DNA of 64,000 nucleotides, taken from positions 5,704,001 through 5,768,000 of the forward strand of contig CM019066.1 in assembly GCA_009667805.1 (NCBI GenBank). Reading direction: 5' to 3'. This document shows, in pieces, positions 43,190 through 54,291 of this stretch. Position 1 is the stretch's first letter; each line of letters starts with the position of its first letter. The notes under the pieces were generated by a model. It saw nothing but the letters and a program-made list of their open reading frames with translations, was not told the origin of the DNA and made no database searches. Origin of the DNA: Leptobrachium leishanense (lineage: Eukaryota > Chordata > Amphibia > Anura > Megophryidae). Both the position numbers and the translations under genes were made by a program.

Positions 43190-43800
43190 CAATGTGATTA
43201 TGGTGTGATATTTTCATTAACGTTTTGACGGTTTATAGTGCTTTTCTATTGTTGTCTCTTAGGTACTATTGTGCATTTGTTTTTCGTTATATTATTGATT
43301 TCCAACGTATTTGTGTCAGATTTAGCAAATAAGAAGTCACCCTATTTTACATTGTAAAGTATTAAATTTCCCAAGATGCAAGCCATTTTGCACCCAGTTT
43401 CTTTTACGCACTCTCCATGGCATTACCTCAATCACAAAGGAATCAAGGAGGTTAAATTGTCACTACAGGCGGTTTTGCTTGCTGCTGTGAAAATACACTG
43501 CATTAAAGAGTCCTTCTTAACTCCTACACCTGATTAATCCCCTGTGATACAAATTGTATGGTCCAGATGACTTCTTTTTGATGCTCAGGCTTGATATACT
43601 AACTTTGCAAATTCTAAACAGTTCCCTGTGCACTGCATTAAAATAATCACTTAGTCAATCAAGAAACAGGTCATGTAACAGTGATTACTGTAATGAACTG
43701 TCATTAAATAAATCCTGCTGTGGACCAGAAATTGACGTCATTACACAGAGGCCTGAAATATTTATAAATAATTATATTTAGAAATGTCTGCACACATACA
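43190..43800. other. Repeat-free, apparently unique interval
   Basis: No terminal repeats or coding motifs. It is one of the longest stretches that does not resemble another part of the window. Confidence 0.4.
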
Positions 43801-43855
43801 TATGTACAGCAGGAAAAAAACACAGAGACCACTAAAAATCTGTTTCTCTGGCTTT

Positions 43856-44045
43856 TTTTTTTATAAAGTATTTTAGCAGGAAGGATACATTGAGATTTCT
43901 CTCGTTTTCAAGTATGTCCTGGGTGGCGAGTATGTACCGTTAGGTGTCTTGCCCAAGGACACTTACTGGAGAGGTGCTCTTGCCAGGATTTGAACCTGGG
44001 TCTCCACGGTCATAGAACAGTGATGTTACCTCTACTCCACTCTGG
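43856..44045 (-). mobile_element. tRNA-related SINE, reverse orientation (better copy)
   Basis: The minus-strand head contains GTGGAGTAGAGGTAACATCA and a clear B-box-like CCCAGGTTCAAATCCTGG, followed by the core CAGTAAGTGTCCTTGGGCAA and the tail GAGAAATCTCAATGTATCCT. B-box sequence near 43992 fits an RNA polymerase III promoter of tRNA origin. The tail equals that of the L2-like LINE. It is inserted in the fossil Tc1 element. Confidence 0.8.
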
Positions 44046-44156
44046 CTTTACTATTTATAGGAATGTGTTTAAAAGAAAAATGTTCATTTTACTCATTCTA
44101 TAAATCGTCAATACTCAAAATGTTCCTAAAACTTTTGCCATGTTCCAATATTTTAG

Positions 44157-44655
44157 TAGACATGTGCGTTTCGTTTCGTCCCAATTAGTCCAAAAATCCA
44201 CCATTTTTCATTTTCGGAAGCATTTTTGAAAATGATACTCAGCCGTCCGAAATTTCGAATCGGTCCGAAAGAACGAATTGAAACGATCTGAATCGATCCG
44301 AAACGGGGAATAAAAATCTATGCAATTCAAGATAAAGCAATGGGTTAATGGGCATTGGGCATCTCACAGTGTATGTCCCAGCAAGGGAATGGGCATTGGC
44401 CATCTCACAGAATATGTCCCAAGCAAAGGGTTAATGGGGACATGTCACAGGGTCCCGCTTCTTTTTTTCACACTTACCTTTTGTTTTTAATCATTATAAA
44501 GTGGAAACAAAATCGATCTGAAATTTCGAATCGGTCAAAAAGAATGAATCGCAAACGATCCGAAACGAAAGTGAAATCGATTAGAAATGATCCGAAACGA
44601 AACCCCACGGCCCGAAAAGATCCGAAACAAAAAAATACCACCGTGCACATGTCTA
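44157..44655. mobile_element. hAT-type MITE, 499 bp, perfect 8-bp target duplication
   Basis: Terminal repeats TAGACATGTGC and GCACATGTCTA; TATTTTAG lies on both sides (44149-44156 and 44656-44663). The interior has GATCCGAAACG-type subterminal motifs and two copies of a GGGCATTGGSCATCTCACAG segment. No coding sequence. Confidence 0.85.
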
Positions 44656-45005
44656 TATTTTAGTAACATTTTGAGCATTTATTTGTAGAAAATGGCAAGT
44701 GGTCAAAATGATGAAAAAGTTGTCTTCATACCTCAATGAATGCAAGGAAGACAAATTCTTGTTAATTTTTAGAACACAACAATACTAATGTTTCAACTTT
44801 GGAGAAGTTCAGATATCAGTATTTGGTGGAATCATCCAGATTTTCCGGCACAGCTTTCATTCACACATCTTGGAATGCTCTCTGGTCTTTCACATTGCTG
44901 TTGGGTCACTCTATTCCACTCCTGGTTGAAAACTTCAAGGTGCTCAGCATTGATTGCTGGCTCATTTCCATCCTTCTTTCTGCTGATCACAGACTTGACT
45001 TTTTG

Positions 45006-45323
45006 TAAGCCCGGATGGAGCCGCCCCTGCCCCTTACAAAGAGCTCCGGGATTGGGAGACAGCTCACTTCACTTGGCTTCATTGTATGATAGGACATCTT
45101 GCAGCCTGTTCCCACACAACCAGCAGTAGTGCTGTGAAGGTCACGTCGAATCTCTGCCTTTGGTTCACAGTCCTGCAAACGTGTGCAAGGGATTCAAGGT
45201 GGCTCGAGCTGAGTCTGGATGTGGAGCCTTGTACCTCCATTTCCCCATGGAGGCTTCAGTATTTTTTGCCATGGGCTGGGGTCGCAGACTCCTCGGGGCC
45301 TTCAAGCATTGTTTATTTGATTC
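45006..45323. other. Interval without recognised feature
   Basis: Mixed composition; no gene or repeat recognised. Confidence 0.35.
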
Positions 45324-45326
45324 TTA

Positions 45327-46161
45327 GGGGGTTATTCAAAGAGATCTGAATTGTGGCCGAAAGGTAACCGAACGCTGAAAATCAGGGTTCGGTTACCTTT
45401 CCTGGCCAATCGGCTATCCAGAGAGCAGGCAATTCGCCACATCGTGGCAAATTGCCTGCACATACGGTGCCTGTTCGGTGCCTGTTTGAGGGCAGTGAAT
45501 CCCCATAGAGAAGCAATGCTTCGTCTATTCAGAGAACACAAACGAGCAGTGAAAAGTTGCCAAAATGCCCTGCCATTCGGTGGTTTCATTCAACAGATTT
45601 ATTAAGGTGAATTCCATAGGCTTCAATGTTAAAAACATTCCCGTTTTAATTCAATATCTAACAAACTGTTTAATATTTTATTCTGCAGCAAAAAGTCTCT
45701 TTATTTATAGATTTTTTAGGATCTGTTAGGCATTTTTCCCGTTTTTCTTTTTTCTGTAACAGCCCTTTTTATTATCATTCATTGGATCTTATATGTAAAT
45801 TTCAAACATTTTCGTTCTGCAGTTTTTTGGCAAACAGCTTTTCAAATTTCAAACTTTCAAGCGTACAATTTTTTTTTCTTTCACCTCATTCGTCTGCGGT
45901 GTCGGGTTTTTCCGGCGGCTGCTCTGCACTGTGATCGTTTCTCCGGCGTGTTCGGCGGGGTTAATCCAGCTGTTTCTGCGGGTTTTGCAGTGAGTGTTCA
46001 TCGGGTTTGTGGTGGGTTTTCTCTGCAGTACAGCGGCCCTGTGGTTTGCGCTGAATACACCGCAGGGTCGGCGAACTAGGATTGCCGAATCGTGCCGAAT
46101 TGCAGGGAACAAAGAGTCACTGAACGTGCTTTGACTTTTCGATTCTCTTTGAATAAACCTG
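45327..46161 (+). mobile_element. Harbinger-like MITE, 835 bp, with TTA duplication
   Basis: TTA flanks both ends (45324-45326 and 46162-46164). Ends GGGGGTTATTCAAAGAGATC and ATTCTCTTTGAATAAACCTG form the terminal repeats. A second inverted repeat, GGTAACCGAACGCTGAAAAT with CAGGGTTCGGTTACC, lies just inside. The middle is T-rich with TCTGTAACAGCCC. The right part has a GGTTTGCGCTGAATACACCG hairpin. This copy fixes the limits and duplication of the family found at 19540, 48479 and 53464. Confidence 0.8.
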
Positions 46162-46164
46162 TTA

Positions 46165-47280
46165 GTATTTTCCTTCTTGGAATGAATTTGGATTTTAAAT
46201 CAATATAAAAAAATGGGTTGCTCTGACATCAGATGTCCAGGCCTACTTTTACTAAAATGTCAACCCTGTTTGATTCCATAAAAACCTACAGAACAAGAGA
46301 ATATATAATCCTGTTGGAAATACTACACTAGATACTGTACTATTTTGGTAAAAAGTTGAGTATAAAGCAAATCCATATGACGCCATCTTTTTTAAAATGT
46401 GTATTTGTATATTTTACATTTACAAAACCTCCAACTCCCTAAAAGGACAAGCAACAATGTGAAAGTCAGACATTTTCCATATGCAATGCAAATTTCCAGA
46501 GGGATACTGGTGGTTCTGTCCAAATCAAAGGGCCGTCCCTTAAATTTGGCCAGCTGTAAACTACTTCTGACATTGACGGTTCCATTCAGGAGTACCTGGA
46601 TGAACAAAATGTGACCAGACACAAGGCAAAAATCACAGAATGCTTCAGTTTATTGAACAAACACTTCCAGGTTATAGAACCCTGGGTTACGTGCAAACAT
46701 GAGATATTTTCCTCTATCAGAAATGACTACAATGTGGGTTGACTTTCATACCATTTATGGAAAAGTGCAGATATAACAGTAACAAAGAAAAAAATGGAAG
46801 AAACAAGGGAACATCTCTGCATATTAAAAAAAGAAAAGGTTACTAAAAGCCTTTGATTGTTTTGTGGGTTATCGGTTTGTACGTAGGTGTAAGAGCAAAG
46901 ATATTATCAGAATGTACAGGAAAGATTACTCTAAAGGGAGCTAGCACAGAGGAATATTATGTAGGCAGACCCAGTATTAACCCTTCCAGGTATAAAAATG
47001 AAGCACTGGATGTACAATGGAGCAGTGTTCAAACCATCGGATGTGGTCCATAAATGAAAAAGAGCATGATAAACCACAAACGCTGATCAGAGGACACATA
47101 GAATACTTATCAACAGAACTACCTAGAGTCCAACAGCAACGTTTACGAACATACAGACTTCCGGCAGCTACCGATTACTACTTGCAGGTGTTTATCCCTC
47201 GTACCCAGGACATGTCTTGGCTATGGCAGTTGGGGGGGGGGTAGAATGATACAAAAAAACCACCATAAACAACAAAAAAA
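46165..47280. other. Apparently unique interval
   Basis: No terminal repeats, no coding motif; a poly-G run lies at 47233. Confidence 0.35.
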
Positions 47281-47284
47281 GGTT

Positions 47285-47565
47285 TTTTCAGAAGGCACCA
47301 AAATTTCAATGCTTTCTCGTTCCGCGCACTTCAGCGATTCTAGTTCGCCGACCCTACGGTGAATTTACTATTCACCACTGGGTCCCCAAAGTGCAATGAA
47401 TGTGGAGCCACCAAAGACCATCGCCGCTGACTGCCAAACACCGCCGAACTTCAGAAGACAAAAAACTGAACTCTGCTATTCTTTAAAAGGTGTTTAAAAC
47501 AATAAAGTGCATGAAAATGTGTGGAAATAACAAAAAAGGCCCTATACAAAGCAATAAAATGTATA
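47285..47565 (-). mobile_element. Harbinger-like MITE fragment (reverse)
   Basis: Minus-strand similarity to 10085-10460: GAACGAGAAAGCATTGAAAT, the GGGTCGGCGAACTAGAATCG block, TTCGGCGGTG and GCATTTTCATGCAC-like T-rich sequence. Ends are missing. Confidence 0.5.
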
Positions 47566-48204
47566 CGTATCTGTTAAATAATAACCATATACAAACAAAA
47601 TCAATATTCCTATTATAATTACCATATATGGAATGCCATATAAACATCTGTGAGTTTCTTCCCAAAGTAACAAAATACAAACAAAAGATGCACTTATGCT
47701 GATCAGCGGAGACAGTAAAACCAGCCACACACAAGATATAGCTGCAATATCTCGGACATCCCCTCGCCAGACAGACCAATTTATAAGCCTTCAAAGAACT
47801 TATAGCCAATCAGCATACAGATACATTTCTACGTCAGATTTTGGCCAGGACGGTTTAACAAAGATTACTACATATGGTTCAGAGATGTTTTTTCTAGCTT
47901 ACAACGTTCGCGCACTTTTCCTGTATTTCATGTAACAAAGACCGTACAGGAAATCTGGCTAAATTCCACAAGCCACATAATATGTAAGAAAAGACTGTCT
48001 ACATAGAAAGGGGGGGGGGTGTCACAGCCCATTTTATCAGAACAGGCTTTTCAATACAGGATATTTATATTCATACAGAAAATTAAAATCTCACAGTATG
48101 TGGTCAGCGCAAATTCAATTGCCCTCAGGGTTCAGATGACTCTCATGAATAAACCATCCACATATGAGTATATAAGAAAAGCAAAAATAGACATATTGTG
48201 CAGT
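47566..48204. other. AT-rich interval without gene
   Basis: Contains a poly-G run at 48010; otherwise unassigned. Confidence 0.35.
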
Positions 48205-49550
48205 GCGTCACGATCAGCATTTGACAATTCGCTAAATATTGGCAAATTGCCAGCGAAACACAGTGATCTTTAGCAGCAGTGAAATCCCCCACAGAGAAGC
48301 AATGGTTAATCTATTCAGAGACACCGAACAGCAGTGAAATGTCAGAAATGCCATGATTTTTGGTGGTTTCATTTGGCAGGTTTAATCAGGCGAACCCTAT
48401 AGGTTTCAATGTAAAACAATATTCCCATTTTTATTCAATATATATTAAACCATTTATTCTTTTAATTTGCAGCACAAACAGGGTTATTCAAAGAGATCCG
48501 AATGGCTGGAGAAAGGTAACCGAACGCTGAAAATCAGGGTTCGGTTACCTTTCCTGGCCATTCGGCTATCCAGAGAGCAGGCAATTCGCCACATCGTGGC
48601 GAATTGCCTGCACATACGGTGCCTGTTCGAGGGCAGTGAAATGCCCATGAAAAAGCACTGCTTCGGCTATTCAGAGAACAAAAACCAGCAGTGAAAGGTT
48701 CCCCTAATGCCCTGCCATTCGGTGGTTTAATTCGGCAAGTTTATTCAGGAGAATCCCATAGGCTTCAATGTTAAAAATATTCCCATTTTAATTCAATATC
48801 TAATAAACCATTCATTATAAAATTCTGCAGTAAAGAGTCTATTTATAGATTTTTTAGAATATTTTAAGCATTTTTCTGGATTTTTTTTTTTAAAAGTCTG
48901 ATATTTTTTTTTGATTTTTTTAAGTTTACTTATTTTTTCTGTAACAGCCCTTTTAATTATCATTCCCTGGACCTCATATGTAAATTTCAGACATTTTCGC
49001 TCAGTAGTTTCTTTGCAAACAGTGTTTCACTTTTCAAACATTCAAGAAAACTGTTTTGCTAATTTATTCACTGCCTCTTCTGCGGTGTCGGCTTTTTTCG
49101 GAGGCTGGGATCGGCTCCTGCTCGGGTTTTTCTGTGGTTTTCTGCAGGTTAATCCAAATGTTTTTGCAGGTTTTCGGCGTGCATTCGCCGGGTTTTGCGG
49201 TTAGTTTTCGTCGGGTTTGCGGCAGCTTTTCCCTGCAATTCGGGGACCCTGTGGTGCTTGCTGAATACACCGCAGGGTCGCCAAAATGGGATCGGCAAAA
49301 CGAACCGAATTGAAGAGAACGAAAAGTCACCGAACGTGTGGTGACTTTTCGAATCTCTTTGCATTACCCTGCATGTCTCTTTATTGTTTAGGATTTTTCA
49401 GGCACTTTTTCAGGATTTTTACAGATTTTTTTTAATAGGTTTTGTTTTTTCTGTAACAGACCTTTTTATTCATATGACCTTATATATTAATTCCAGGCAT
49501 TTTAGTCCTGTATTTTTTTGCATACAGCTTTTAAAAGTTTCAAACAAAAA
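48205..49550 (+). mobile_element. Outer Harbinger-like MITE split by a younger copy
   Basis: The left part, 48205-48478, has ACCGAACAGCAGTGAAATG, the CCTATAGGTTTCAATG block and TTTGCAGCACAAA. The right part, 49372-49550, resumes with TGTCTCTTTATTGTTTAGG and TCTGTAACAGACC. Together they read as one older family member interrupted by the element at 48479-49371. Confidence 0.65.
48479..49371 (+). mobile_element. Harbinger-like MITE, nested copy, 893 bp
   Basis: Ends are CAGGGTTATTCAAAGAGATC and GAATCTCTTTGCATTACCCT. It has the same internal order as the 45327 copy: GGTAACCGAACGCTGAAAAT inverted repeat, T-rich middle and a GCTGAATACACCGCAGGGTC segment. Its flanks do not show a clean 3-bp duplication. 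Confidence 0.75.
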
Positions 49551-49611
49551 ACCACACAAGGTGGCAATTTTATCATGCCTAATGGCTATTAATGCCACAG
49601 ATGCTGGTTTA

Positions 49612-50036
49612 GGCTAGGGTCAGACGAACGCATTTTCGCGTTGTCTGTGAAAAAGTGCGTTCGAACGAATGGACGTATTTATTCACGGAGTACGCGATAG
49701 CGGTCATACGATGCGCATTTGCATCCGTGATTTTGTACGGATCATCAATAAAACACTTTGTGCATCTGCCCATTATGTTGGCCGGACATTAGCAGTGTCT
49801 GACATCTCCAATTCACGCACACACGCCTCTAGCGGACGCAGCGCACTCTGTACAACCGTACTAGAGGTTTTACGTTCTCAACAAAATGCGTTCATCTTCC
49901 ACTTGCGTTGCGCAGCCGGACTTTTGTGCGACCGTACTTCGTATATTGGCCGTCATTGCCCGTCATTTGCTGCTACTACGGCCGTGATTAAGTGCGCCTG
50001 CACGCGCGTTCGCACTGCGCTCGTCTGACCCTAGCC
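49612..50036. mobile_element. Harbinger-like MITE, 425 bp, inside a foldback arm
   Basis: Terminal repeats GGCTAGGGTCAGACGAACGC and GAGCGCTCGTCTGACC-type right end finishing CCTAGCC. Flanks TTA and TAA. The opposite foldback arm near 51250 preserves the uninterrupted site, GGTTTAGATAAATAAAG in mirror image. It is related to 20268-20751. Confidence 0.8.
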
Positions 50037-50280
50037 TAAGATAAATAAAGTAAAGTACAGCTATACAGCTCCCGCTATCGGGTAATATGACGGAATATCT
50101 GTTGCACTATGTGTTTATCCTCATTTATAGGAGAACTATATTCTAGCAAGCTTGTATGAATGTATGACGGACTGCATAATAAGCTAGTGCTACTATTAGA
50201 GGGTGGTTCTGCCATATTGTTGCATTTTATGCCAACCTCTGTACTAATTGATCACCTTATGTATTGTATCAGTCCCTGCT

Positions 50281-51000
50281 TTAACCCTTTCGCTGCTGAG
50301 GCATTTCCCGCCTGTTTGCGGAGGTCATTTTTACCGGTTTTGCTCATCATGTTTAAACGTGTTTTGAAGCCTTATTTTATTATATGACCCAAACATATTA
50401 CATATCGTTCTTTCCGGCAGACTCGAAAGATTCATAATATGTCATTATTATATGTATACGTTATGTCCTGTCTGTATATTATAACAAAATATGCAATAAA
50501 ATTAGAATTTTCAAAAATTTACAACGTGTAAAGTGTTTTTTTTCACATTTTTAACATGCGATCGTTTGCGGTTATATTTTGTATGGGGTGCGCTTGTTAA
50601 AAAAATTAGAAATGGGGTCTCGTTACATTTTTTTTGGGGGAAAATTTCGCTATTTTTAACAAACGCACCCCATACAAAAATCGTTAGTGCAGCATCATTG
50701 TTCACATTATAAATTAAATGGGAACAATATTGCTGCTTTAACAAAACAAATAAAAAACTTGTTTATATTTTTATTTATTTTTAAAAACTTTTTTCACGGT
50801 CATGTTTGATATCGTTGGAAAGGCCATGCTCTGGCCGATCCAACGATATCAAACATTAACCCCTAGCTGCCACAGATCGGGAGATAGGGGGTTCATTGGA
50901 ACCCCCTATCTCCACCATTGGTGGCAGCTAGGAATTAACTCCAGGACTAGCGTCATCGTGCTATGCACGCTGAGCGCGTCCTCCGCAGCGAAGTGGTTAA
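50281..51000 (-). mobile_element. piggyBac-like MITE, 720 bp (reverse)
   Basis: TTAA at both ends. Left end TTAACCCTTTCGCTGCTGAG and right end CGCAGCGAAGTGGTTAA match the 21163-22376 element in reverse orientation. It lacks the long hairpin chain but keeps GGAGATAGGGGGTTCATTGG and its mirror, and the ATGTTTAAACGTG and TATATGTATACG blocks. Confidence 0.82.
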
Positions 51001-51414
51001 ATAATGAAGGATTTGGGCATGTGTAACTGTCCGTGAATGAGATATTCCGTCATATTACCCGGTAGAGGGAGCTGTATTATCTATCCTTCCGGACAGCAAA
51101 ACCCTCTATTTCCTGGGATTACAAGAGATTCATTTATTTGGAAACTGATCCATTTGAAACCAATTTGAACAAACTATTCATACTATTTTTAATCTATATG
51201 TAATTATTTAATAAAGATTGCTAAAAATTCTTTATCTACTTTACTTTATTTATCTAAACCAGCATCTATGGCATTAATAATAACCATTAGGCATGATAAA
51301 ATAGCCACCTTGTGTGCTTATTTGTTTGATACTTATCTAAATGAGGTTCAGTCCTCTGATGCTGGTTTGAAGCTCCGATTTTTGGACCTTTTGGTCTAAG
51401 GTTTCTTTCTACGA

Positions 51415-51665
51415 GCTTTTAAAAGTTCCAGTGTTCTTTTTTTTTACCCCTTTTTGACCCAGTGGCTGTTCGGCGGATTGTGTTTTTTTTTTTATGCATT
51501 CGGCCATTTTGCGGGAGATCGTTGGGTGCGTCTGGCTTTTTTTTTTGGCGGTTTTTCGGGTCGCTCTGATTTTGTTCTGGCTGTTCTTCAGATGCGTTTG
51601 GAGGGTTTTCCTTGCACTTCGGGGACCCTGCAGTGAATCCTGAATGAAAGAACACCGAAATTCCA
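51415..51665 (+). mobile_element. Harbinger-like MITE fragment
   Basis: Contains TTCGGCGGATTGTG, repeated T-rich motifs, ACTTCGGGGACCCTGCAGTG and AAGAACACCGAAATTCC, as in the 10085 and 19540 copies. No ends. Confidence 0.5.
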
Positions 51666-51832
51666 TGATAGGCATGGTTCTGCAAAGAAGAGTGGGATGC
51701 CAAACGATCCCTCTCCTTGCCTACCCCACATCATGATAGAGGGCCTTTCCCTGCCCTCACCATTTTTGTAACACTAGTGCTAGTGATCCTCACCACCTAT
51801 AAAACTTGTCTTCCTCCACCCCAACTCCTTTA

Positions 51833-52292
51833 GGCTAATGTCAGACGAACGCAGTGATCACGTTCGTGTTGCCGCATAGTTTAACGTCTGTCGTAGCATA
51901 GAATCATGATCAATAGAGACCCACACACGAAGTACGTGTGCACCGAACTGCGCACGCACAACGCACGTGGCAAATGGACGCAAGTTAGGCAAGAACGTAA
52001 AACCGCTAGACGAACGGGCAGAGTGCGCCACGTCCGCGTAGCGTTCTGTGTGAGTGATGAGATGTCAGGCGCAGCGCATTTGCGACGTCCAGCACCTTGA
52101 CACACACAATGGCTTTTCATATCCTTTTCACACTATTAGCATTCTTCATATTAATTTTATTTTCCATATTTTTTTTTCTACGTCCGTCAAAAAAAACGGA
52201 CCGTGCGGTGTCTACAGTATCTTCCGTCAGTACGTCCATCCATTATGCACGCACGCAGAGTGCACTCAGACTGCGTTCGTCTGACATTAGCC
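51833..52292. mobile_element. Harbinger-like MITE, 460 bp
   Basis: Terminal repeats GGCTAATGTCAGACGAACGC and GCGTTCGTCTGACATTAGCC are near-perfect. TTA lies on both sides (51830-51832 and 52293-52295). No coding sequence. Confidence 0.82.
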
Positions 52293-52359
52293 TTAGACTG
52301 TAGATTCATCAGAACAAGGCCTTCTACACCTCTTTTTTTGTTCCTATATTTGTATTTTT

Positions 52360-52752
52360 AGATCAGTCCTTCAAGAAGTCTTTGAAAACTCATTACTTTA
52401 GAGAAACCTTTCGACTCACTCCATGATCCCTCACTGTACATCTCTCGCTCCATCTTCCCAATCAGCCCACATGCGCCCCGCTACTACACATACTCCAAGT
52501 ACCCTCACCTACTGTGTCACCCCTCTCCTCTTAGATTGTAAGCTCTTGAGCAAGGTCCCCTCGCCTCTTAGATTGTAAGCTCTTGAGCAGGGTACTTCCC
52601 TCCTACTGTTCCATGTGTGTAATGTGTATGTATATTTGTTATTCTGTCTCTCCCTTTGTACAGCGCTAAGGAATCTGTTGGCGCTTTGTAAATGCTTGTA
52701 ACTATAACTGGTTATTGTAAAGCGCTGTGGAAACTGATGCCACAATGATAAT
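52360..52752 (+). pseudogene. LINE 3' end (CR1/L2 group) with reverse transcriptase C-terminal codons
   Basis: The first part encodes SFKKSLKTHYFRETFRLTP, the LINE C-terminus. The tail contains a 32-bp tandem duplication of CTCTTAGATTGTAAGCTCTT, then ACAGCGCTAAGGAATCTGTT, a second short tail GTAAAGCGCTGTGGAAACTG and an ATAATAATAAT end. Confidence 0.72.
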
Positions 52753-53460
52753 AATAATATACTTCCTGAGGAAACTTGTGCAAAGTAAACCGAGATATAT
52801 TCAGACTTGCTGCAAAAAAAAATTTAAAGGTGTTTCCACATAGTATTAGGTGGACAGGGCGGAGGATAAACTTTTCCTTTAAATGTTCCAAATGATTTTT
52901 TTTTTACAAAAATTCACTGGCATTTTGTAACGTGGAACAGACTATTTATATTTCGAGTGCTTGCAATTTCATATTTATCACACACACTTTCAATGTACAT
53001 AACTCCGCTAGAAAAGAATCAATTGGTTCACAGCTTTACTTCTAAAGAATAATAGATTTAAATCATTCAGCGGAGAATAGTGATGCAATATATTCGATCG
53101 ATAACGTAAATTAAAGCATCATTCGATACAGCTATTGAGCTGCAGTGATGAGGTCATTAAAGCAATTCATAAAGCAATACATAAAGCAATTCACTATAAT
53201 AAATAAAACACACATTGTGTAGCTTTAATACTGGCTATCAAAGCAAACGGAGGGTTAGTAATCATGAAAATAGATTTTGTGGCTTTTGCTGCGTCCAATG
53301 TGGAATGTCAACACTTTCAGACATTGTTAACTCGATTTTGCATTGTAATACATTGAAAACCAATTATTATTATATATATATATATAGATATAAAAAAAAA
53401 AAAATCACACCTTTTTCAAAGCAGGGATTAAAGCATCATTCGTGCCCCCTGCGGTGAAAC
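52753..53460. other. AT-rich interval without gene
   Basis: Contains repeated AAAGCAATTCATAAAGCAAT near 53160 and a TA microsatellite near 53370. Confidence 0.4.
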
Positions 53461-53463
53461 TAA

Positions 53464-54288
53464 AAGGGTTATTCAAAGAGATCCAAATTGCTAACGAAAT
53501 GTAACCGAACAGTGAAATTCAGCGTACGGTTACCTTTCCTGGCCATTCAGAGAGCAGGCAGTTCGCCAAATGTTGGCGAATTGCCTGCACATACGGTGCC
53601 TGTTCGAGGGCAGTGAAACCCCCCTAGAGAAGCAATGCTTCGTCTATTCAGAGAACAAAAACCAGCACTAAAAAGTTGCTGAATTGCCCTGCTGTTCGGT
53701 GGTTTCATTCGACAGGTTTATTCAGGCGAATCCCATAGGCTTCAATAATAAAAATATTCCCGTTTTAATACAATATCTAATAAACTGTTGATTATAATAT
53801 TCTTTATTTTTAGATTTTTTTAGGATCTTTTAGGCATTTTTTTGCAAACTTTTTTTCTGTGTTTATTATCATTTATTGGATCTTATGTGTAAATTTCAGA
53901 CATTTTCGCTCTGTAGTTTCTTTGCAAACAGCGTTTCAGTTTTTAAACATTCAAGCGTACTGGTTTTTATTTTTCACTCCATTCGTCTGCGGTGTCGGGT
54001 TTTTCCGGCGGCTGCTCTGTGCTCTGATCGACTCCTGCTCGGGTTTCTCCGGCGTGTTCGGCAGGGTTAATCCAGATGTTTTTGTGGGTTTCGGTGTACC
54101 TTTGCCCTGATTTTGCAGTGAGTTTTCAGCGGGTGTGCGCCGACTTTTCCCTGCATTACGGCGGCCTGTGGTGCTTGCTGAATACACCGCAGGGTCCCCG
54201 ACATGGGATCGCCAAATCGTACCGAATTCAAGTGAACGAAAAGTCACCGATTGTGCAGTGACTTTTCGATTCTCTTTGAATAACCCTG
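53464..54288 (+). mobile_element. Harbinger-like MITE, 825 bp
   Basis: Ends AAGGGTTATTCAAAGAGATC and ATTCTCTTTGAATAACCCTG. Flanks TAA (53461-53463) and TTA (54289-54291). The interior matches the 45327 copy: TGTAACCGAACAGTGAAATT with its mirror, the CCCATAGGCTTCAA block, a TTTTTCCGGCGGCTGCTCTG segment and the GCTGAATACACCGCAGGGTC segment. Confidence 0.8.
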
Positions 54289-54291
54289 TTA

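Larger units (their letters stand above)
43811..45005 (-). pseudogene. Fossil Tc1/mariner element (transposase C-terminus, 3' end)
   Basis: On the minus strand the codons from about 45003 to 44840 read NEPAINAEHLEVFNQEWNRV, TQQQCERPESIPRCVNESC and a stop, the C-terminus of a Tc1 transposase. The following sequence down to about 43811 resembles the untranslated and terminal part of Tc1 elements, with AACAGATTTTTAGTGGTCTC near the end. Two later insertions interrupt it: a SINE at 43856-44045 and a hAT MITE at 44157-44655. The catalytic core is missing. Confidence 0.75.
49547..51330. repeat. Large foldback with a MITE in one arm and another near the centre
   Basis: The left arm CACACAAGGTGGCAATTTTA to GATGCTGGTTTA (49551-49611), continued by GATAAATAAAGTAAAGTA (50040), is mirrored by TACTTTACTTTATTTATC and TAAACCAGCATC (51236-51265) and the CACCTTGTGTG near 51320. 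Inner arms GGGTAATATGACGGAATATC (50080) and GATATTCCGTCATATTACCC (51041) extend the palindrome. The right arm has about 180 bp extra. Confidence 0.75.

Noticed and set aside
43992..44018. Genuine tRNA gene
   Set aside because: Only T-arm-like and head sequences are present, followed by a SINE core and LINE tail; the cloverleaf is not complete.
52766..52795. Possible hammerhead: CTGAGGA, a 4-bp ACTT/AAGT stem and AAAC
   Set aside because: It matches CUGANGA, but the GAAA box reads TAAA and no cleavage site follows; it lies in a LINE tail and is probably chance.
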